Origin: Stenogyne calaminthoides
Taxonomy: Eukaryota; Streptophyta; Magnoliopsida; Lamiales; Lamiaceae
NCBI GenBank assembly: GCA_037126765.1
Contig: JBBCBC010000027.1
Location: 6,658,406-6,722,405, forward strand
DNA: 64,000 nt
Direction of reading: 5' to 3'
Position numbers and translations under genes: made by a program. Of the stretch, positions 33,897 through 46,834 are shown piece by piece. Each line of letters starts with the position of its first letter. The stretch's first letter is position 1. Below the pieces are notes generated by a model. That model was not told the DNA's origin. It did not search any database and was given only the letters and a program-made list of their open reading frames with translations.

Positions 33897-36237
33897 CCCT
33901 GGTGTAATATTGAAAAAGCTGTAAAATTTGTAATGTTCTTGTAGTTGTAATGAGGTTTTGAAGTGGGTTTATTGAATGATTGAGGGGTTTTGAATTTGAA
34001 AGATGGGTTTTTTGAAGGGGGTGTGGGTGTTGGTGGTGTTTTTTGGGTTGGTTTGTGGGAATAATGTGAGTGTTGAAGAAGGGAGTGTTTGGATTGATGG
34101 AAAGAGTGGGATTGCAAGGATTGATGAGGATTTCATTTGTGCAACATTGGATTGGTGGCCTCCTGAAAAGTGTGATTATGGGACTTGTAGCTGAGATCAT
34201 GCTTCATTGTTCAATTTGGTATCTTTTATCTCTCTCCCTCATGTCATATGTTTGTGTGCTGTTTTTGTGTTTGGGTGAAGAAATCTAGCTCTTTTGTTAT
34301 TGAGGTTTTGAAAATCTTTATTAATTTGCCTCTTGTTATAGTTATATGTTTTTATGATGTTTCTGTGTTTGGTGTGTTTGTGGGGTGGGGTCTGATTGTT
34401 TGGAGATATATCAAGTTATTCTGTTCTTGAGGTTTAACTTTTTAAATTAATGTACCTTTTAAGTGTTAATCAAGAAAATAGTGTCAAATTAGTAATAGTA
34501 TCTTATTTGTTTGATTGAGTTTCTTGCTTTTTGATGTGTTCTGTTTCAAATTCACACTCTCTCTCATATTGTTTTTGCACTTTGAAATATGAATGGTGTT
34601 TTGGAAGAAATCTAGTTCGAAGAAATCTAGTTCTTCTGTTCTTTGAGGTTTTCAAGAAAATTAATTAATGTTCTTGTTGACCTTATTATTATAGTTAATC
34701 AAGAATTAATATCAAATTTAGTAACAGGGGTCCTGTTTGTTTCATTGAGTTTCTTGATTTTAGTGTCTAGTTATAAACACCTGAAAATAAATTGTGTTTT
34801 AAGTTTTTAAAACAAGTATCAAGAAACATGCCTTATGAAATTTGTTTCATGTTTTCAATTGCAGAATCTTAAGAACCCAGTTTTCATAAATGCAATCAAA
34901 GGTACATACTATACACCCTTTTCATTATTGTTATCATCATACAAAATTTCATATTTTATGAAAATGATGCATCAAAACCTGCTCTTCCGTCCAGCATTTT
35001 CACCGTTGAAGACAGACTGGGCGGCACGTTGCAAGACAAAGTTGTCTACCAAACGGAAGATAAATCGCAACCCTGCACTCCATTCGCCAAAAACTCGTCC
35101 ATCATGTTCAGTTTCACAGAAGGATGCCTCCCGTTGGAAAGATGGGACGAACTAAATTCCTTCTTCAATGAAACTGGGTAAGAAGCTCGTATAATTTGTG
35201 CTCATTTGGTTGATGGTAAAACGATAGTATTTTTTCACTATACCACCCAATATGGTGTTTACTTCACTGCATATATAATCTTTCAAGCCCGTTATATACG
35301 AGGCCCGGTTTGAATAGTCTTAATTTGAGGTTATTATTAATCCAGGCCCATAAATGCAATGTGAAAAACCATTTCTACCCATTTCTTGTATGAGGGCATA
35401 GGTGAAATCTCTTGTATTGAGGGCATAATAGAAAATTTCTTGCAACACATCTCAGTATAGTATATCTTTGTTTACAATTCAGGGCTCTTATTATTTTCGG
35501 ATTAAATGCTCTTCGTGGAAAATCGATCAAATCCAACGTTGCAATAGGTCCCTGGGATTCAACAAACGCAGAATCTCTGATTCGCTATACTGTGAAAAAG
35601 GGTTATAAAATCCACGGATGGGAACTTGGTAAGAACAGGTTTTATTTATCAAGAATGCAACTTTGATACATTATCAAGAACGGTAAAAAAAATTAAAACT
35701 TTTATCTCGTTTTTAGGGAACGAATTGAGTGGAAGTGGAATTGGGGTTGGAATTGCTGCAGATCAATATGCATCTGATACAATTGTTCTTCACGATTTAA
35801 TTCAAGATATCTACAAAAATGATACTAAACCTCTGATCATTGCCCCTGGTGGATTCTTCGACTCTGTTTGGTTCAAGAAATTTCTTGATCGAACAGTTGG
35901 GTCGTTGGATGTGATTACCCACCATATATATAATCTTGGTCCAGGTAATTTACCCCAGAAATGATAATGATCCAGAATTATGATGTAAATGTGTATTAAT
36001 GAGGAAAAATTTTGTGTTTGGTATTTGTAGGAAGTGATGAGCACCTTATAGAGAGGATTCTTGATCCGTCTGTTCTTGATAATGGGGGAGACGTGTTTAG
36101 GAATCTACACAACATTGTTAGGACGTCGCCAAACAGGGCTTCTGCTTGGGTTGGCGAATCGGGAGGCGCGTTATAATAGTGGCCGCAATGGAGTTACAAA
36201 TGCGTTCGTGTTCAGTTTCTGGTAATTGCAATCTTTA

Positions 36238-36592
36238 AAAAGTCTTATATGAACCAGTTTTACCTTTCTGGTTTGCATTTTATGTGTATTTTTAACGGTA
36301 TTGGTTGTTTCATTAAAAGATATTAGTTGTATTACTATAGAGTGATAAAACCGTTTCACATAAAACCAACTCCATCTTCGCGAAGTCTTATATAGTAGAG
36401 TTTTACCATGCAATTGGTTTGCATTCTATGTGTATTTTAAACAATATTAGTTGTTTCATTAAAAGGTATTAGTTGTTTCATTGAACAATATTAGTTTTTA
36501 CATTAAAAGGTATGTTTTACTACAAAGTGATAGTTGTGAACTAGTTTCATAGTAAAACTGTTTTACATAAGACCAACTCTTGCATATTTAGT
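36238..36592. repeat. Tandem duplication in heparanase-like intron 6
   Basis: Two units of about 150-200 bp, from 36238 and from 36385, each run AGTCTTATAT .. GTTTTACC .. GGTTTGCATT .. TATGTGTATTT .. ATTAGTTGTTTCATT .. CATA(A)GACCAACTC-like text. The second has an extra internal repeat of GTATTAGTTGTTTCATT. Confidence 0.7.
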
Positions 36593-36992
36593 CTTAAATT
36601 TCGGATTGTTTCAAGGAGAATGAACTCGTCGTCCACCTTAATAGACTTGTTATGCCATCTGTGCATAGAGCTAATTCTGTATGGAAATGGATGAACAGGT
36701 ACCTGGACCAACTAGGTCGTTCATCAACTTACGACACGAAGACATACTGCAGGCAAACGTTAATCGGTGGTAACTATGGGTTATTCAACACCACCACATT
36801 CATTCCAAATCCAGATTACTACAGGTCAAGTGAAACCAATCTTACTATTTCTTTCTTGTTTCTTACTATTGCCTAATTTGTCATGAAATCTCAACTCAAG
36901 TTGCTGCAAATTTCCACCATTCTTTAGAGCTTGTTTAGCCGTTTTGTGAATTACTCCCTCCCACTATAACAGACGCTTAAGGATGTTACACT

Positions 36993-37370
36993 GGAATTAA
37001 GAAAATAATTTTTACCATTTTTTTACCTACATGGAGTAGATTTGCTTACTATCATAAAAAACAAGTAGAAGATCAAAATTAGAATATGATAATTAATAAA
37101 TCTTAGATTAGTGCCAAATGACAACTATTTTGAGTAAAAAAATTCTGTCTTGTGAATTACACCCCCCGACCCGTTGATGTTTAAGATCTACAAAAGTTAT
37201 GCAATAAATATTGTAATTTGACATTTCTACCCTTCTGCTTACCTATATTAAATAAATTTGCTAAGTTAATGCTTACTATCACAAGAAACAAGTAGAAGGG
37301 CAAATTTGAAATATGATATTTAAATCTCTGAGATTAGTGCAAAATGACAATTATTTTGGGCCAAGGACTG
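36993..37370. repeat. Tandem duplication in heparanase-like intron 7
   Basis: Units at about 36993-37142 and 37215-37370 share AAATTTGCT..TTACTATCA, AAACAAGTAGAAG, AATATGAT, AGATTAGTGC and AATGACAA(C/T)TATTTTG in order. A Stowaway-like ACTCCCTCCCAC phrase sits just left of the first (36951). Confidence 0.65.
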
Positions 37371-38003
37371 GTAAATTGGAAAGACAGGGTAAATAGGTCG
37401 TTGGGAGCATTCTCTAGGTTGCATTTTCTCCGCACTAACTAATACGTGTCGCCTTCTTGCAGTGCCCTTCTCTGGCACCTGTTAATGGGGCGACGCTTTC
37501 TGTCGACCAACTTTAATGGGACAAGGAAACTCCGAGCCTACGCACATTGCGCAAAGCACTCCGTAAGTATCATAAAAAATCGAAAAGATTTCCGATAAAG
37601 GCTACTTGATTAATAGTGGACCTATTCTTTGCAGCAAGGCATCACATTGTTACTGATAAACATAGAAGGGAACACGAGTTTCGAGCTCAGAGTCGACTTC
37701 AACGGCACGTTGCTGACGGGGCGGAAACACTGGCATCACCGTCACAGACATAACCGAGCCCATCTGCGTCACCATAAACAAGTGATGAAAACGGCACGAG
37801 AAGAATACCACTTGACTCCGATGGATGGAAACATACAGAGTCGGACCGTTTTGCTTAACGGGGAGGCACTGCTCGTCGATTCGTCGGGGCTTATACCTGC
37901 AGTGGAACCGGTGAGGGTAAATTCGTCCGAGCCGATAAATGTAGCTCCTGACTCCATTGTGTTTGTTAGCATGCCAAATGTTGTTATTCCTGCATGCACA
38001 TAG

Positions 38004-38622
38004 ATATAATGGAGGTAGGACTGATTTTTATTTTTGGTTATTGATTGATTAAATAAATATTAGTCAGGGGTTCAATTATTTTTTTCTCCATTCTTTTGTA
38101 CTGGAATGATGGAAAATTTTAGTTGGAATGGAGTTTGGTCACATTAAATTAAAAATGTGATGAGTGAATGGCTTATCTATAAATTATAAGCTATGAATTT
38201 CATAATTTCATAAAATTCACAAATGGCTTCATATACTATCCTTTTCCTCTTAAACTTTGTTATCAAAGTGTTTTTTAGCATGCACTCATTATATTTTTCA
38301 AATAAGAATGCGGTACAAAATAAAAACAACTAATTCTTTTAAGTAAAACAACTAATATCTTTTAAAAATACATATGACTGCACAGTACACCTGATGTATA
38401 CAAATTTTTGTCTACAATTTGTGATAACAAGCTATACACATTTTACAATTACATTCTAGGATATACCCAATTGATGTAATAAAATGTTCAAGAGCCTATG
38501 ATATTTCTATACAGAATAAATATAGATACATTAACCTAGATAATCAATCAACCTACTGCACAAAATTGTTGCTCAGATCAATGATGCTTCAGTTCTGATT
38601 GATCCAAGGCTTTATACTTAAG
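38004..38622. other. Convergent intergenic region
   Basis: Shared 3' space between the heparanase-like gene (+) and the phosphate transporter gene (-). AT-rich; 38340-38420 has a short piece of the GTGCAC/ACATATGACTGCACAGTACAC repeat. No gene. Confidence 0.5.
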
Positions 38623-41600
38623 CTAATCGCTTTTGGAGAAATCTTGTGGCTCACTGCTTGCTAGTGCCAACCAAACAATTGTGCCCGTAAGGTAGAAAAA
38701 GATCGATGGAGCAAACAGTGACATCTGTACAATTGATATTGTTAAGTAGGAAGTAAGAAAGTATTATCATAGAAGTAAAAGGTGTTGCTTCTAAGCATGA
38801 GAGTTGAAAGAGTCGAGAAATGAACTTACTCCCCATGAGTGAGTTGTATCAAAAAGATAACCCGTAAGGGCAACACCGACAATTCCAGGTACTGCTCCTA
38901 CAGTGTTTGTAATGCCCTGCAATAATGTGATTCTAATTTAATTTGAATTAAAGACTATCCGGTCCATAAAAGGCCCATATAATAACTCTCAGGTCCAAAA
39001 TTGATGTTGAAAGCCCACAATACCCTCCCCACCCATATCAGCCGCTCACCAAAATTGGATTTAAATTGATGCTTTTTAAATAACTCTCAGGTCCAAAATT
39101 GGATTTAAATATGTAATTTTTGTATTTTTTTATGCACTTTTGGAAGACTTGTGTATGTAAATATTTCTCAAATTTTGTTAATTTGGTATCAATAACAATC
39201 CAGTTGCAATTTTCAAAGATATGGTGGTTGTTTTTCGAATTCAAGGAGAGGAGAGTGATTTGTTTGAGTAGTAATTGAGAGAGTGAATTAGCAGAGAGAG
39301 AAATATTAATTTTCGTGTAATAATTGAGAAAGTGGGGGAGGTTGAGTGTAATGAATATCCTGCATGGGGAATGAGGAAAAGCCATCAAATCATCTGCAAC
39401 ATAGGGGAACGTGATTGAAGCCGGTTTGCAAATAGAAGGGGAAAAGGGTATTAATGTCTTTACAAACACCAATTTGGACCTACTAGTATTTTTTTCTAAT
39501 GTTTTGATCTATTAGTACTTAATGAGCCCAATTTGGACCTTAAAGTTGCGAACTCATTTAATTTCTAGATACAAGTGTAACTGGAAATTCAGATGAAGTT
39601 GTTCTCACAATTACTTTTATCTACGAAATTAGGGTAAATTACAATTTGCCTATGGTAAATGATTTTTCATGATTTCCACCCTTGCAACCTAAGGGTGGCT
39701 GCCATCAAACTTTTTTTTGCCAGAAAAAAAAGTTGTCCGTGGTGGTGTTAGGCTGCTAGGTATAGATTACAGATAACTTTAAGTGGTTGACCCAAGAAAT
39801 AAAAAAGAATAGTTTGCCAATTAAGTGTAATATGGGGAGAAAAAAAAAAAAAAAGTTATTTTATTAGTCCTGTAAGTTTTATTTTTGCTTTCAGGACACT
39901 CCACTTTCCCAAATTGAATTTTCTCTTGTTAATTTTCAAAATTCAGTTTTTCAGTCATTTGGCCGGCTACAGCGGATCAGTAACCAATTTTAAAAGTTAA
40001 CAAGACGAAATTTGAAACTGACTAACCTGCTGCAGCCAGTCAAAGGTTATAAAGTTGAATGTTGAAAGTTACAAAACGAAATTCAATTCGGGAAAGTGGA
40101 CCATGAAAGAAAAAATAGGCAAACTTACGGGACTAAAAAAATATTACTATTCTTTTGCCTATAAAATGGTAATAGTTTGGGTGCAATAAACTGCTTTGTA
40201 CGTATACATACCAACAGAACACTTGCATATTCAGGAGAGATGTCTTGGTGAGTACAGTACAGTCCTGTGGCCAACAAATAACAAGTTTAAGAGAGAATAT
40301 GCTTCCATCTTATTTTCATACTAGACATTTATCAACTGGGTACCTGATAAAGCAAAGCTCGATAATGCTAAGCCACCTGTAAGAATTAACACAACTGTCC
40401 AAGGACTCAGTCCCAAGTCCAACGAGGAAAGAATCATGCACGTCGCAGGAGCCATGAAAGCTATTGTTTGGCAAATCTTCCGAACCTATCACCACATGAA
40501 GCACAGATGTTATATGAGGTTTCTTTCAAGGCAAACACTTCAATGCACCAGTTGCACCGTGCAACTTAAGTGCATTTTCTAAATGGTATTAGATGTTTAC
40601 TAAAAGGTATTAGTTGGTCAGTATTAGTTGTTTTCATTTAACAGTATTACTTGTGCACAGTTGCACGGTGCAACTAGTGCACCCAAGTGTTACTCTTTTC
40701 ACTCTACATATATATGAGAATTCCTCCAACTTACCACTGTGGTTTCAACCCCTTTAGCAATCAAGCTGTCAGCAAGTTGGGATGCAATGCTGGTGACAAA
40801 GATTGAAGCTAGCGGAGGAAGAACTGAAACCTGCATTTATATAAAAAAATAAGATGTTTACAGACAAATACTTCTCTCAACCAAAATCAATAAGGGCATT
40901 TGTTTCATGTAACATTTCCAAAACAAACTCCAAAAAAAAAAAGAAAAAAACTCTTGTGATTAATATCCTGTAATAACTGTGCCTTCTCCAAAAGGACACA
41001 CTTTCTCTTTCACATAGAGGTAGTATATATGCACTTTTTATATTTCCTTTTTGTACACCATATGAAAGTATATTTACAGGAGATAATTCTGTTCCACAGC
41101 TTACAATACTACTTTTATGAAAGGATTATGTAAAAGAGAATACCACTGTCTTCCCAATTTGCTATTGATATAATAACACCACCAAAAAAGTAACAGAAAA
41201 TATTGTTCTTTTTATTTTATTTTAACACTACTATCTATTAACACAGCTTTTGAATACATGATTAGGTGTTAAGATCCTCACTAAATGCATTCCTCTAGGT
41301 ATAATTCTATAAGAACAACCTGTTAGATTAGAATGTCCAATATTGTTAACATACTAGAGTCACGAAAAAACTATCTTTTACATCTCAGATTATAAAGAAT
41401 CTAAGCAACAAGTTTCAGTTGTAGAGCACTAAACTTCTGTACAGTTTCATACTTAGTTCCCATGACAATCAATTGAGGATTCTGTGGAAAGATACAACAT
41501 ATTAGAAATTAAGGATCTATGATGCAGCACTTATCGATCAAATATATAAACATCAGCAATAATATGCTCCCTCCAATCGATGGGTTTATGATCAAGGATT

Positions 41601-44600
41601 AAATGGCCATGAGGATATAAGATTAATTAAAGAGAGACTGAGTCTAACATTATGTTCTCGCGAAGGAAATTAATAAAGGAAGAGTTAACATTTTGATAGT
41701 CATTCATGTAATAAAAATGGGCAAAAATTATCTCCTTCCACAAAAAATTTCAAAAGATATTCTAAGACGTACCCATGCTGCTTCAGTCAGATCAAGGTTC
41801 AGCTCCTCACTGTTGCAAGAGTTAAGAACATTATACAAACACTTTGTTGACTAATAATAAAGAAGAGAAGAATACAGGATAAAGAAAAGTTTAAATACGA
41901 CCATCTGATAGTCTACAATTTTTAATCAGTAAGGTTCTAAAATTAACGCTGATTATTCACTTTGATCAAATAATAAGCTTCTTTAAAGTTAAAGTACCAA
42001 TAGAAAAGCACCTGAAATATGTAGGAATCCAAGATAAGCATGTATAATGACCCCAACTTCCACAGAAGTGAGCATATATCATTGCCCATACAGCTTTAGA
42101 TTTAAAAAATTCCCTCCAAGGTACTTCCTGTCACAAAGAGGAATTGATAATCACAACTTTATTTTATCAAATTTTCTCAACTGTTTCTGAAATTTGAAGT
42201 ATGAAAGATAATGATTGTCTTTATGCTCGTTACAAATTACTTGTGCAATTTATTTAAAAAACTAATGCCATATGTATTGCCTCTAACATTAAATGGAACA
42301 GATAAACCTACCTTCATTGAGGAACCCAAATCATTCAAAGATGAATTCAATGTCTTATTAATAGGGTCAGATTGAGGCCCTGCAGAAGATAAATTATTGG
42401 AATTATGCAAAGGGGGAGCAGTTACATTTATAAAGAGTAAATTTTACATGGGTAACAGATTATTAGTTCCAACAAATTTAGAAAATTTAAACAATATCAA
42501 CTCTAGTCCAGCAGAATTGTTTAGAAATCATTTTGTGCTATATAAATATCAAAAGATTACTAAATGGATGCCTCAATTGGAAGGGGAGGTAACTCTTCAG
42601 ATAAAATTGCAGAATTAGTATTACAAAAGACAAAAAATCACTCAAGAGAAAACTGGAAACAGCTAGGCAGGAAATGAGGAATAAATAGCATACATGATGG
42701 ATAGGCAGCTGCCAATGGAGGCTTATCTTCTTTAAAGAACTGAAATATTGAAAACCTGAAATATAGTTAAAAGATTTAAGGTGCAAAAGGAAAGCCTACA
42801 TTAGTTAAAGTGGCAGCACAGTAATTTTATATTTTCTACCTAAGAATCATGAAGTAGGAACTACAGAAATTGCAATGAATAGTTATCATATTGAAATGAG
42901 AGGAAAATAAACGATAATATGCAAAAGTTATGGGATCACCAGACACGCAGTTGTATATACCTTCACTTTTTTAACGGCTATTGTTCGAGTAAATTGCAAA
43001 ATTAGTCCATATTTGTTGGGTGTTGGCGATTTTAGTCCCATACGAATCAATTTTCTCAACAAGTCCTGTAACTGTTAAAAAATGATGCAATTTTAGTGCT
43101 ATATTGACAAATTTTAAATTTTAGGATGGTAATTTTGTGATTTTTTAACTGAACTATATATGTTGGGGTCTCATTATGCCACGTATACGACGCCAAGTCA
43201 TTAGTCAGGTTGCTACAAAGAATTCCAGCAGCTCACGTGAGTGACACGTGCAAATATCCTTCACCTTGTCAATATAGGACTAAAATTTAATCATTTTAAA
43301 GTTATGGGACTTAATAGAGAAAATTAATTTCTATGGGACTAAAATCACACACCCAATAGACATGGGATCAATTTTGCAATTTACTCGCTATTATTCTGGT
43401 TCGAAGGAACAAAGTATGAGCAAAGTTGTTACAAACTCCATACTTACCAGGCTATACCCAGGGAGCCAAAAATGTAAAACACAGATCCCCAGCCATAATT
43501 CTCAATTAGCGGAGGAGCTAAAAGAAGCCTGTGGTTCAAAAATATGAATGTTAGAACTAATAGAAATTCAATTGTTTTACTTGATACAGTCTATCGATAC
43601 AATACTACCTTTTGTAAAAACCTGAATGCTATTTTTCAATCCAAACTCAACCATTTTATTTTACAGTTAAGAAACAAATAATTTACTATAAACAGACCTA
43701 GTTTGAAATGAAATAGTAGCTATTGAATTCCAAAGTACTAGGTATAGCTTCTTTTCGTCTTCCATATGCGAATTTCGAAATCTAACAAGTGTGGTTGCAT
43801 GATAAAACAAAACGAAGATTGAATGGCCAAATGTGTATTACCCCAAGACACTTCCAACACTCAAACCACCAAAGACAAAAGATACTGCACGTGAACGTTC
43901 TTCTACTGGTATTGTCCTGAAAATAATTCACATCAATGTAAAATACAACACAAGGGCATAAATGCAAAGTGATAAACTGATTATAATGTGTTTTTCAAAA
44001 GAAGAATCAAGAAGAAATTGAGTAAAAAATGTATATTTTATAATGTAAATACTGGGCTATTACTTTTTTAGGCCAATTCAACCAAAAGAACGTTCAGCTT
44101 CTATTCCAACAACAGAAACAAAAGGACCACCTAGGTGAAGCCTTTTGAACAAAGGTCAAAAAGTTTGCCAAAAAGGAGAAATATTTATTGGTGAACCTTT
44201 TAACATCATCTTCTAAGGAATATTAGAAGAAACTACATAACTATGCAAGCTCGTATGAAACTTAAGCCCAAACTTTCCAACAGTCAGGAGGAAAATGCTG
44301 ACCCTTATAGTGTTTACCATAAAGTTTTTATATACTATCTCAGTGCTACATCTTTAAATTACCCCTTCTATATTTACCTCATTCTGCACAATTCTCATTT
44401 AATTATGTTTATCTATTTTTATTGTAAGAAGTGAGCCCAATTCAAACAGCATACCTGGCAATCATATCAGTGGCAGCAGACGGTGAAACACCTTCTCCTA
44501 TCCCAACCTGAATTGGTAAATAGATTATCCAGGATAATGGAAAATTGATTTTTTGCTCAATTTTAATAACAAAATGAGCAAACGGATTTATATTAAGTAT

Positions 44601-46340
44601 TAACATGGGATAATATTGTAGAATTACCAAAATCCTGCACAGAATAAGTCCTGGCATAAACCCAGCAACAATAGGAACCAATGCTGTTGCCAATGACCAG
44701 ACTACGACACCCACCTCAAGAACTTTTCTGCATGTAGATAAATTATTAATATAGAACAAGCCTTGAAGTTGACTGAATTATTAAATTAGTATGATATTAC
44801 CTATTTTCCCTTGGTATGATTAATGAATAAATTACAAAGTGTGAATTACTGCCTTAAGAAACAAAATCCAGTTAGCTTTTCTCAGTGGTAATCAGAAAGA
44901 TGTTTAGCAGGATTAAATGCTCTGTACTTTCTGTTTGTTCATTATTGTGAAGTAACTATCATGGGAAAGAAAAGCCAATGAAGACCAAAATTGACTGCAA
45001 TAATCAGTAATATATCATTTCAAGTACACCTAGAAAGAGAGAAAAAAAAGTTGATCATGGACCAATTGCTAAATCATAATAAATCATTATGTGTTTTCAA
45101 CCTCTTCAATTTTTCATACATTGGTTAAAAAAAAATCACATACTGTGGAAGTTCTAATTATCGAAGTTTGACAAGATCACTGATCCTGATTCCAGAAAAA
45201 AATATTGATAAGTCAACTAGGAAAATGGTAATAAGAAAACTCACTTTAGCAACTCCATTTTCATAATAGGGAGCATATGAAAATTGTTTGCTGATGTGAA
45301 ATATTGTTTATATGCTCAATGTTTACCAAGTGGCTTCTTAAAACTAACCATGCATTCTTTAATATACCCCTATAGCAATTCAGGTAATGTAAAACTACAC
45401 TATGAAGTTTGGCCTAAGAGACTAACCTCCCTCCAAATATCCTGGCAAGCCAACCACCAGGCAGCTGACTAAGTGCGTAACCCCAGAAGAAAGACGACTG
45501 CACCAATCCGGCCACAGAAGCATTCCAACCAAATTGATGCGACATTGGAATTATTGCAATGCTCAAATTCACCTATTCATTGCACAAAAATATTAATTTA
45601 TAAATGATATTGTGAGTGTTCATTAACAACATATCTACACAAATTGTCATAACTCATAGGTCATAAACTACAAATCTAGATATACACATACAAAATGCAG
45701 GCAGCCCATAGCCACTCCCTCCGTAAAGATTAGGAAAATTCCCCTGTTTTGATACACCCACATATGGCATGTGGATGGAGATAATCTATAGATAAAATTT
45801 CCCACATCATATGTATAATTGGAATAGATATAAATAAGACCATAATTTGTCTTAAGAACTAACAAATTGTGCTTCATGCATTAATTGAACATTAAATAAG
45901 CGCAACTATACTATAATCCAGTATCAAATTCCCCCTGTTCAAATCCAGAAAAATCAAACTTCCAAAAGAAAGGCATAACAAGAAACAAGTAAAATTACCT
46001 TATCCATGTTGCAAATAACGAAGGCCAGAGACGTAGTCCCTATGAGCTTATACCTTTGAGGAAGATTCTTCCATGGCGGCCAATCCATATCAAAACCCTC
46101 ATTCTCAACCTCATCCTTCTCCTTCAACTGACCTTTCACTTCGAGACCATTCAATACTCTTTGTTTTTCCGCGAAATCCTTTCTTTCCCTCTCTTTTATG
46201 CTGCACAAAACTCTGAATTTCAATTTTCGCTTAATCGGCTGGTTTCTGAGAGAAGTTGTAAATTTTAATGCTTTAACGTTTGTTTCATGTGAAAAATTGA
46301 ACAAATTGGTATCGGCGTTTGAGATGATTCGTGCCATCAT
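38623..46340 (-). CDS. PHT4;5: Plastid phosphate/anion transporter, PHT4;5-like
   Basis: Fifteen exons on the minus strand: 46340-45999, 45572-45427, 44727-44628, 44507-44455, 43916-43842, 43528-43448, 42755-42694, 42379-42312, 42127-42012, 41809-41773, 40830-40735, 40485-40344, 40264-40212, 38916-38830, 38724-38623. All are GT-AG, in phase and without stops; 519 residues, as for Arabidopsis PHT4;5. The first ~75 residues are basic and Ser/Asn-rich with few acids until KEKDEVENEG, a likely transit peptide. The MFS begins at residue ~100 (TTSLAFVICNMDK, NLSIAIIPMSHQFGWN) with loop motif GGWLARIFGGRKV, then GIGEGVSPSAATDMIAR, FGGLSVGSVLG, and SWGHYTCLSWIPTYF. The PHT4 family moves inorganic phosphate and related anions; most members are plastidic, but the PHT4;5 substrate is inferred. 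The start is the first of two Met codons. Introns hold several MITEs. Confidence 0.92.
39864..40136. mobile_element. Foldback MITE in PHT4;5-like intron
   Basis: TTAGTCCTGTAAGTTTTA at the left and AAACTTACGGGACTAA at the right are inverted. Further inside, CCACTTTCCCAAATTGAATT pairs with AATTCAATTCGGGAAAGTGG. The arms cover over 100 bp each. It lies in the intron between exons at 40212 and 38916. Mutator-like from the long arms; no clean duplication found. Confidence 0.65.
40543..40683. mobile_element. GTGCAC-family MITE in PHT4;5-like intron
   Basis: The left arm TGCACCAGTTGCACCGTGCAA and the right arm TTGCACGGTGCAACTAGTGCA are inverted, 141 bp end to end, with several GGTATTAGTTG/GTATTAG words between. 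Relatives of this text occur at about 1838, 2930, 11030, 30530, 31215 and 38385. Confidence 0.6.
42987..43386. mobile_element. 400-bp Mutator-like MITE in PHT4;5-like intron
   Basis: The left end GAGTAAATTGCAAAATTAGT and the right end ATCAATTTTGCAATTTACTC are inverted; further in, GTTGGGTGT and ACACCCAAT, and GATTTTAGTCCCATA and TATGGGACTAAAATC also pair. The flanks are GCTATTGTTC (42977-42986) and GCTATTATTC (43387-43396), a 10-bp duplication with one mismatch. It lies in the intron between exons 43448 and 42755. Confidence 0.75.
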
Positions 46341-46826
46341 TCTCTGTATTGATAATTAATTGGGGGAATTAGGAAAATCTCGGGAATTGAAGAGCATAAA
46401 CGTGAAAGTCAAATGCAGTGTTATATTGATGTGTGTTGTTTGTGGCCAAAGAACCAAGTTTTGCCACGACCATGGAGGTTTGTGGCGCCCAATTAAATTG
46501 GAAAACAGTTTTCTTATAATTTGTCAGAAAATAAAAGGGATGATTTATTTATTTTTGTACTTGGGAATTGGGATACACATTTTCTTGAAAAGTAATACTC
46601 CTTTGTTGCCCTATGGTCCAAAGGTGGTGTACCCCATATCGCAACACGTGTACAACGATTAGCATTAATTAATGATAAGTCATTAGTGTTATTGGTGTAG
46701 AACGATTAGCATTAATTAATGATAAGTGATTAATGTTATTGGTCGCACGTTGTAAGAGTGAACCACATCAACCAGATGAACACATGCCGAGATGGGGTGA
46801 CCACAACCCAACCCGAGTGAAGTAAG
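46341..46826. other. 5' flank of the PHT4;5-like gene
   Basis: Upstream of the minus-strand ATG. It contains a direct repeat of GATTAGCATTAATTAATGAT (about 46659 and 46702). A 100-codon open frame at 46360-46662 has no recognised relatives. Promoter elements were not identified with confidence. Confidence 0.4.
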
Positions 46827-46834
46827 CCCACAAG

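Larger units (their letters stand above)
34003..38003 (+). pseudogene. Heparanase-like GH79 glycosidase gene with three lesions
   Basis: Nine exons: 34003-34218, 34865-34901, 34995-35177, 35483-35628, 35717-35944, 36031-36221, 36699-36824, 37463-37562, 37635-38003, all GT-AG. The total corresponds to about 531 residues, the size of plant heparanase-like/GUS proteins (endo- or exo-beta-glucuronidases of cell wall or vacuole). A signal peptide (MGFLKGVWVLVVFFGLVCG) is followed by the conserved ATLDWWPPEKCDYGTCS. The acid/base Glu is in WELGNE (about residue 197) and the nucleophile in WVGESGGA (about 313), both present. Lesions: TGA at 34192-34194 where the family has Trp after TCS; one base lost near 35012 in exon 3; one base gained near 36171 in exon 6, just after the nucleophile. 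Splice sites and most sequence are well kept, so inactivation is recent or partly due to sequence error. It ends at TAG 38001-38003. Confidence 0.85.

Noticed and set aside
33835..34200. Pro/Thr/Asn-rich minus-strand frames over the GH79 promoter and first exon
   Set aside because: Complement of G/T-rich sequence around a supported exon; no family match.
46360..46662. 100-codon frame divergent from the PHT4;5-like gene
   Set aside because: Lies in the expected promoter region; no homology, signal or splice evidence.
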